A stretch of DNA of 16,940 nucleotides, from NCBI GenBank assembly GCA_943324925.2, contig CALPNL020000022.1:1-16940 (forward strand), in the 5' to 3' direction. The stretch is from Chitinophaga pinensis (GTDB lineage: Bacteria > Bacteroidota > Bacteroidia > Flavobacteriales > Flavobacteriaceae). Position numbers and translations under genes: made by a program. Below, piece after piece: positions 13,423 through 16,940 of the stretch. How positions within the stretch are numbered: position 1 is the first letter of the stretch; every line of letters begins with the position of its first letter. Below the pieces are notes generated by a model that saw only the letters and a list, made by a program, of their open reading frames with translations, did not search any database and was not told the origin of the DNA.

Positions 13423-15822
13423 TTAACTAGTATGAATTAATGATTTTGAATAAAAATTACTCATAATTGTTACAAAACTGACTATAGTAATGGTACTTAA
13501 CGGCATGATGATAGCTGCTACTAATGGCAGCAAGTTTCCAGATAATGCAAAAGATAATCCAACAACATTATACATTAATGAAAGTGTAAAACTCATCTTG
13601 ATAGTAGTTATCGCTTTTTTTGATAGTTTTAAAAAGTAATTGAGTTTTTGAAATTCGGAGGCATCTAAAATAGCATCACAGGCTGGCGAAAAAACATTTA
13701 CATTTTCAGAAATTGAAATTCCAATATTACTCTGAGCTAAAGCACCTGCATCATTTAATCCATCACCAACCATCATCACATTTTTTCCAGAATTTTGTAA
13801 TGATTTTATAAAGTCTAATTTTTGTTCTGGCTTTTGATTGAAAATCATTTGAGTTCCTATGGGTAATAATTTTTCCAATGATTCCCTTTCGCCTTCGTTA
13901 TCACCAGATAATAGCAATATTGAATAGTGTTTGTTTAATTTGCTAAAAAGTCCTTCTAGCCCTTCTCTATATTGATTTTTAAAGAGATAACAACCAAAAT
14001 AATCACCATTTATTTTAATGTGAATTGCGGTCCGTTGTAACTTATTTTCAAATTTATCTACATTAGAAATACCTAAAAATTGACTGGATCCAATCTCAAA
14101 TTTGTTTCCATTGGTTTCAGCCACAATTCCCTTACTAGTAATTTCTTCAAAATGGTTTATTTTAATTTTTTTCCCTTGCGGCAAATAATCATAAAGCATT
14201 CGACTCAAGGGATGATTTGAAGTGCGAAGGATATTTCTAATTTGAATCAAATATTCAGCAGATAATTGCAAGCCGTCATAATTAATAACTGATTTATTAT
14301 TCGTAGTTATTGTTCCCGTTTTATCAAATACAACAGTATCAACTTTCGCTAATTGTTCGATTACCATTGCATTTTTAAGGTAGAATTTTTGTTTGCCTAA
14401 TAGGCGAAGAATATTTCCAAATGTGAATGGCGCTGTTAAGGCTAATGCACATGGGCAAGCCACAATTAAAACCGCTGTAAAGACATTAAATGCCTTATTT
14501 AAATCAATAAAATACCAATATCCAAATCCTATAAATGCAATAATTAATAATATTGGAGTAAAATATCTACTAATTTTATCGGTAATGGTTTTGTGTTTTT
14601 GTTCAACATTTTTCTGAAAAACAGCATTGCTCCATAGTTGGGTTAAATAACTTTGAGAAACGGAATGAAGGACTTCCATTTCAATTACTTTCCCAATTTG
14701 TTTTCCTCCTGCAAAGACTTTATCTCCAGATTTTTTTGTTATTGGAATGGCTTCTCCAGTAACAAAACTATAATCAATTTCGGTGTTGTCAGAAATTAAT
14801 ATTCCATCCACTGGAATAAGTTCCTGGTTTCTAATGAGCAACCGATCTCCTTTAACAATTTCATAAATTGGTACGCTAAGCTCTAAATTATCTTTGTTAA
14901 TTTTTGTAATTGCAATTGGAAAATACGATTTAAAATCTCTTTCGAAACTAAGAAAACTATAAGTTTTAATTTGGAACATTTTCCCTAATAGCATAAAGAA
15001 AATTAAACCCGTTAAACTATCAAAAAAACCAGAACCGTAGTTATAAATTATATCAATTGTGCTTCTAACAAACATAACAACGATTCCTAAAGCGATTGGA
15101 ATATCTATATTGAGCATTCTCGATTTTATACTTTTGTAGGCAGAAATATAATAACCGCTTGCAGAATAGAAAAAGCTAGGTAATGCCAGAATGAAAATTA
15201 AGATTCTAAAGAAATCTCTATATTGGTCTAGCCAAAATTCTTTAACCTCAAAATACTCAGGAAAGGAAAGCAACATAATATTTCCGAAACAGAAAAAAGC
15301 AACCCCTAATTTATAAGTTAAACTGTGGTCAACTTTTTTGATTTCTGTTTCATAATTTTCCAAACTAATATAGGGTTCATAGCCTATTGAACTTAGCAAG
15401 TAAACAATTTTTTGAAGTGTTACCAATTTAGGATTGAATGAAATTCTAACTTTTTTTTCAGGAAAATTAACTTGAGAATAGTTTATTCCCTTTTGAAGAC
15501 GCTGTAAATTTTCCAAAATCCAAATACACGAACTACAATGAATATGAGGAATATTGAGTGAAACAATAGCGTTGGAATCTTCTTGAAAATCCAATAATTT
15601 TGAGACAATGCTTTCATTTTCTAAAAAATCATATTTACCTTTAATTTCTTGCGGGGTTGCTCCAGGTGCATTTTCAAAATCGTAATAGCAAGACATATTA
15701 TTGATGGAAAAAATCTCATAAACAGTCTTACAACCGTTACAACAGAATTTTTTTTCATCAAAATAAATTGCTTCTTGTTTAACAATTTCTAACCCACAAT
15801 GGAAACAATTTTGTGTGTCCAT
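13423..15822 (-). CDS. ccoI: Copper-translocating P1B-type ATPase CcoI (FixI)
   Basis: An inner-membrane copper exporter that supplies CuB of the cbb3 oxidase at the expense of ATP. The N-terminus has an unusual cysteine cluster typical of this subgroup: CFHC (Cys6, Cys9) and FCCNGC (Cys27, Cys28, Cys31). A ferredoxin-like heavy-metal domain with HCSSC (Cys96, Cys99) follows. Then come the transmembrane helices, the actuator TGEA (355-358), the ion-binding CPC (Cys456-Pro-Cys458) in helix six, the phosphorylated Asp500 in DKTGT, the nucleotide-binding SNHP and the hinge GDGLND. At 799 residues it is full length. It has its own dyad-controlled promoter, shared head-to-head with the regulator gene; ccoS follows after 99 bp holding a second promoter. 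Confidence 0.95.
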   Translation of the reverse strand: MDTQNCFHCGLEIVKQEAIYFDEKKFCCNGCKTVYEIFSINNMSCYYDFENAPGATPQEIKGKYDFLENESIVSKLLDFQEDSNAIVSLNIPHIHCSSCIWILENLQRLQKGINYSQVNFPEKKVRISFNPKLVTLQKIVYLLSSIGYEPYISLENYETEIKKVDHSLTYKLGVAFFCFGNIMLLSFPEYFEVKEFWLDQYRDFFRILIFILALPSFFYSASGYYISAYKSIKSRMLNIDIPIALGIVVMFVRSTIDIIYNYGSGFFDSLTGLIFFMLLGKMFQIKTYSFLSFERDFKSYFPIAITKINKDNLELSVPIYEIVKGDRLLIRNQELIPVDGILISDNTEIDYSFVTGEAIPITKKSGDKVFAGGKQIGKVIEMEVLHSVSQSYLTQLWSNAVFQKNVEQKHKTITDKISRYFTPILLIIAFIGFGYWYFIDLNKAFNVFTAVLIVACPCALALTAPFTFGNILRLLGKQKFYLKNAMVIEQLAKVDTVVFDKTGTITTNNKSVINYDGLQLSAEYLIQIRNILRTSNHPLSRMLYDYLPQGKKIKINHFEEITSKGIVAETNGNKFEIGSSQFLGISNVDKFENKLQRTAIHIKINGDYFGCYLFKNQYREGLEGLFSKLNKHYSILLLSGDNEGERESLEKLLPIGTQMIFNQKPEQKLDFIKSLQNSGKNVMMVGDGLNDAGALAQSNIGISISENVNVFSPACDAILDASEFQKLNYFLKLSKKAITTIKMSFTLSLMYNVVGLSFALSGNLLPLVAAIIMPLSTITIVSFVTIMSNFYSKSLIHTS

Positions 15823-15846
15823 AAACTTTGCTCATTTTACCTGCAA

Positions 15847-15854
15847 CAAAGTTG
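15847..15854 (-). promoter_or_regulatory. Candidate -7 box of the ccoI promoter
   Basis: On the minus strand the bases read CAACTTTG, one mismatch from TAnnTTTG. It is placed exactly 22 nt from the dyad at 15877-15890, as at hemN and ccoS. Shared spacing, more than the box itself, supports the call. The ccoI ATG is 25 bp further on. Confidence 0.55.
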
Positions 15855-15876
15855 GTAAGTTGGTAGCATTAATAAT

Positions 15877-15890
15877 ATGATATTTGTCAT
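15877..15890. promoter_or_regulatory. Fnr/Crp-type operator between ccoI and the regulator gene
   Basis: ATGATATTTGTCAT, whose symmetry extends outward so that AATAATATGA (15871-15880) mirrors TCATATTATT (15887-15896), 10 bp per arm; only one inner pair breaks the symmetry. Toward ccoI it is 22 nt from a -7 box (activating geometry). Toward the regulator gene it is only 8 nt from TACGTTTG, where bound protein should obstruct polymerase. Confidence 0.75.
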
Positions 15891-15898
15891 ATTATTTA

Positions 15899-15906
15899 TA
15901 CGTTTG
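15899..15906 (+). promoter_or_regulatory. Candidate -7 box of the regulator gene promoter
   Basis: TACGTTTG matches TAnnTTTG exactly and lies 24 bp before the ATG at 15931. The operator ends 8 nt upstream and covers the region between the -33 and -7 positions. No convincing -33 TTTG is seen at 19-20 nt. Confidence 0.5.
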
Positions 15907-15930
15907 TAAAACAATTTAATCCCAATCCTT

Positions 15931-16611
15931 ATGAGTAAATGTGAACACTGCATTGTAAGAGAATTTAGCTCGTTAAAGGCCTTAAATAAAGAAGAACTTT
16001 TAAAAATGGCTGACTGTAAAACTTCGGTTACGATAAAAAAAGGAGAATTAATATTTGAAGAAGGTGATAATGTAAACGGAATTTACTGTGTAAAAGATGG
16101 TATTTGTAAACTCACAAAATTAAGTCCAAACGGAAAGGACCATATTGTTAAACTGGTCAAAAAAGGCGAACTATTGGGGCAACGATCTTTAATTAGCGAT
16201 GAACCTGTAAATCTAAGTGCTTTTGCTTTGGAAGATATGGAAGTTTGCTTTATTCCAAAATCGGAAATATTAGGTTTCTTTGATAGCAACAATAAATTTT
16301 CAATGAATGTGATGAAAACCATTTGTGGTGATTTAAAAGAAGCAGATGAAACTATGGTGAATTTGGCTCAAAAAAGTGTAAAAGAGAGATTGGCTATTAC
16401 TTTACTTTATTTAGAGAATACCTTTGGGAAAAATGAAGACAATTCATTAAAAATTCAACTTTCCCGAGAAGAATTGGCAAGTATGATTGGAACGGCTTCG
16501 GAAAGTTGTATTCGTTTATTATCTGAATTCAATAAATTAGAACTGATTGAATTGAATGGAAAAAAGATAGTATTGAAAAATATTGGTAAGTTGAAGAAAA
16601 TGGCGGAATAA
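15931..16611 (+). CDS. Crp/Fnr-family transcriptional regulator (Fnr-like oxygen/redox sensor)
   Basis: A 226-residue one-component regulator: an N-terminal Cys motif, a cyclic-nucleotide-binding-type beta barrel (about 25-115 with GxLIFEEGD and GELLGQRSLI), a long dimerisation helix (about 120-147) and a winged helix-turn-helix (about 175-218). Against E. coli FNR, recalled from memory, Cys4 and Cys7 align with ligands Cys20 and Cys23 and Cys106 (MEVCFIP) with Cys122, but Ser13 stands at the position of Cys29. Other cysteines are at 29, 53, 59, 132 and 193. The recognition helix keeps Glu191 and Arg195 (FNR Glu209 and Arg213), which read the G and A/C pairs of TGA half-sites. It is divergent from ccoI, with a dyad operator in between. 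The probable role is to activate the cbb3 and hemN genes at low oxygen; the signal is not proven. Confidence 0.9.
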   Translation: MSKCEHCIVREFSSLKALNKEELLKMADCKTSVTIKKGELIFEEGDNVNGIYCVKDGICKLTKLSPNGKDHIVKLVKKGELLGQRSLISDEPVNLSAFALEDMEVCFIPKSEILGFFDSNNKFSMNVMKTICGDLKEADETMVNLAQKSVKERLAITLLYLENTFGKNEDNSLKIQLSREELASMIGTASESCIRLLSEFNKLELIELNGKKIVLKNIGKLKKMAE

Positions 16612-16626
16612 ATTTGTCAAAATTTT

Positions 16627-16940
16627 CTACCTCTTTTTTGCTTCCTCCCAAAAAACATCCATTTCTGCTAAAGTCATTTCCATTAATGGTTTCCCTAATT
16701 CATGCGCTTTAGACTCTAAATATTGAAATCTATTGATGAATTTTTTATTAGTACGCTCTAATGCATCTTCAGGATTGATATTTAAAAAACGAGCGTAATT
16801 AATCATCGAAAAAAGTACATCTCCAAATTCAGATTCCATTTTATCTTGATTTCCAGCGGCAACTTCAACTTGAAATTCCTCTATTTCCTCTTGCACTTTA
16901 TCCCAAACTTGGTGCGGTTCTTCCCAATCAAAACCAACCC
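16627..16940 (-). CDS. mazG: MazG-family nucleoside triphosphate pyrophosphohydrolase, C-terminal part (runs off the window)
   Basis: Hydrolyses nucleoside triphosphates to monophosphates and pyrophosphate as a house-cleaning enzyme. Only the last ~104 codons are present; the frame is open to the right edge, reading VGFDWEEPHQVWDKVQEE before the segment that could be misread as a GTG start at 16896. The second MazG domain shows the metal-binding pattern KVQEEIEEF followed by ESEFGDVLFSMIN (the E-x2-E then E-x2-D signature). NKKFINRFQYLE and the C-terminal WEEAKK are also typical of full-length MazG. It is convergent with the regulator gene, with 15 bp between stops and no hairpin visible. It has no apparent link to the respiration locus. 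Confidence 0.92.
   Translation of the reverse strand, partial: VGFDWEEPHQVWDKVQEEIEEFQVEVAAGNQDKMESEFGDVLFSMINYARFLNINPEDALERTNKKFINRFQYLESKAHELGKPLMEMTLAEMDVFWEEAKKR

Noticed and set aside
14393..14617. Open frame of 74 codons on the plus strand within ccoI
   Set aside because: Antisense to the CPC and adjacent helices of ccoI; the composition is a shadow of the conserved gene. The same applies to short frames inside the aminotransferase (262-447, 709-930), the TauE/SafE gene (7565-7747) and the regulator (16083-16322).
16627..16896. A complete 89-residue MazG-like small protein starting at GTG 16896
   Set aside because: The frame continues upstream with conserved MazG residues (VGFDWEEP, QVWDKVQEE) to the window edge, so this is the C-terminal part of a full-length gene.

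Overview
The window is an AT-rich chromosomal segment from a member of the Bacteroidota, most likely family Flavobacteriaceae (Flavobacterium-like). The evidence is the fused CcoN-CcoO oxidase gene, a gene set whose protein sequences look flavobacterial throughout, promoter -7 boxes of the Bacteroidota form TAnnTTTG, weak or absent Shine-Dalgarno sequences, and a stem-loop repeat resembling one I recall from Flavobacterium intergenic regions. I see no mobile element, tRNA, rRNA or CRISPR array.

Left part (1-5700, all on +): a class III PLP aminotransferase that probably begins before the window; a 211-bp gap holding a structured repeat (about 1211-1290); a cytoplasmic TPR protein; shikimate dehydrogenase AroE; and a protein with five DUF349 repeats, closed by a clear rho-independent terminator (5696-5725).

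Central and right part (5740-16611): a micro-oxic respiration locus. hemN (oxygen-independent haem synthesis) runs rightward at 5809-7173. Facing it on the minus strand is a complete cbb3 oxidase cluster, read from right to left: ccoI (copper P-type ATPase), ccoS, fused ccoNO, ccoQ (55 codons, 10734-10901), ccoP, ccoG, ccoH and a TauE/SafE-family membrane protein. Divergent from ccoI is an Fnr/Crp-type regulator (15931-16611). The C-terminal part of a MazG-type pyrophosphohydrolase enters from the right edge.

The main result of the hunt is that the locus appears wired as one regulon. The same 14-bp dyad, ATGAyATTTrTCAT, occurs three times: before hemN, before ccoS, and between ccoI and the regulator gene. 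In each of the three activatable directions (hemN, ccoS, ccoI) exactly 22 nt separate the dyad from a TAnnTTTG-type -7 box, which puts the dyad near -41.5, the class II activator position of Fnr/Crp proteins. Toward the regulator gene the same dyad lies only 8 nt from a -7 box, a position better suited to repression. The simplest reading is that low oxygen turns on haem synthesis, oxidase structural genes and copper loading together, with negative autoregulation of the sensor. The sensor keeps Cys4, Cys7 and Cys106 at the positions of FNR cluster ligands but has Ser13 where the third N-terminal cysteine should be.
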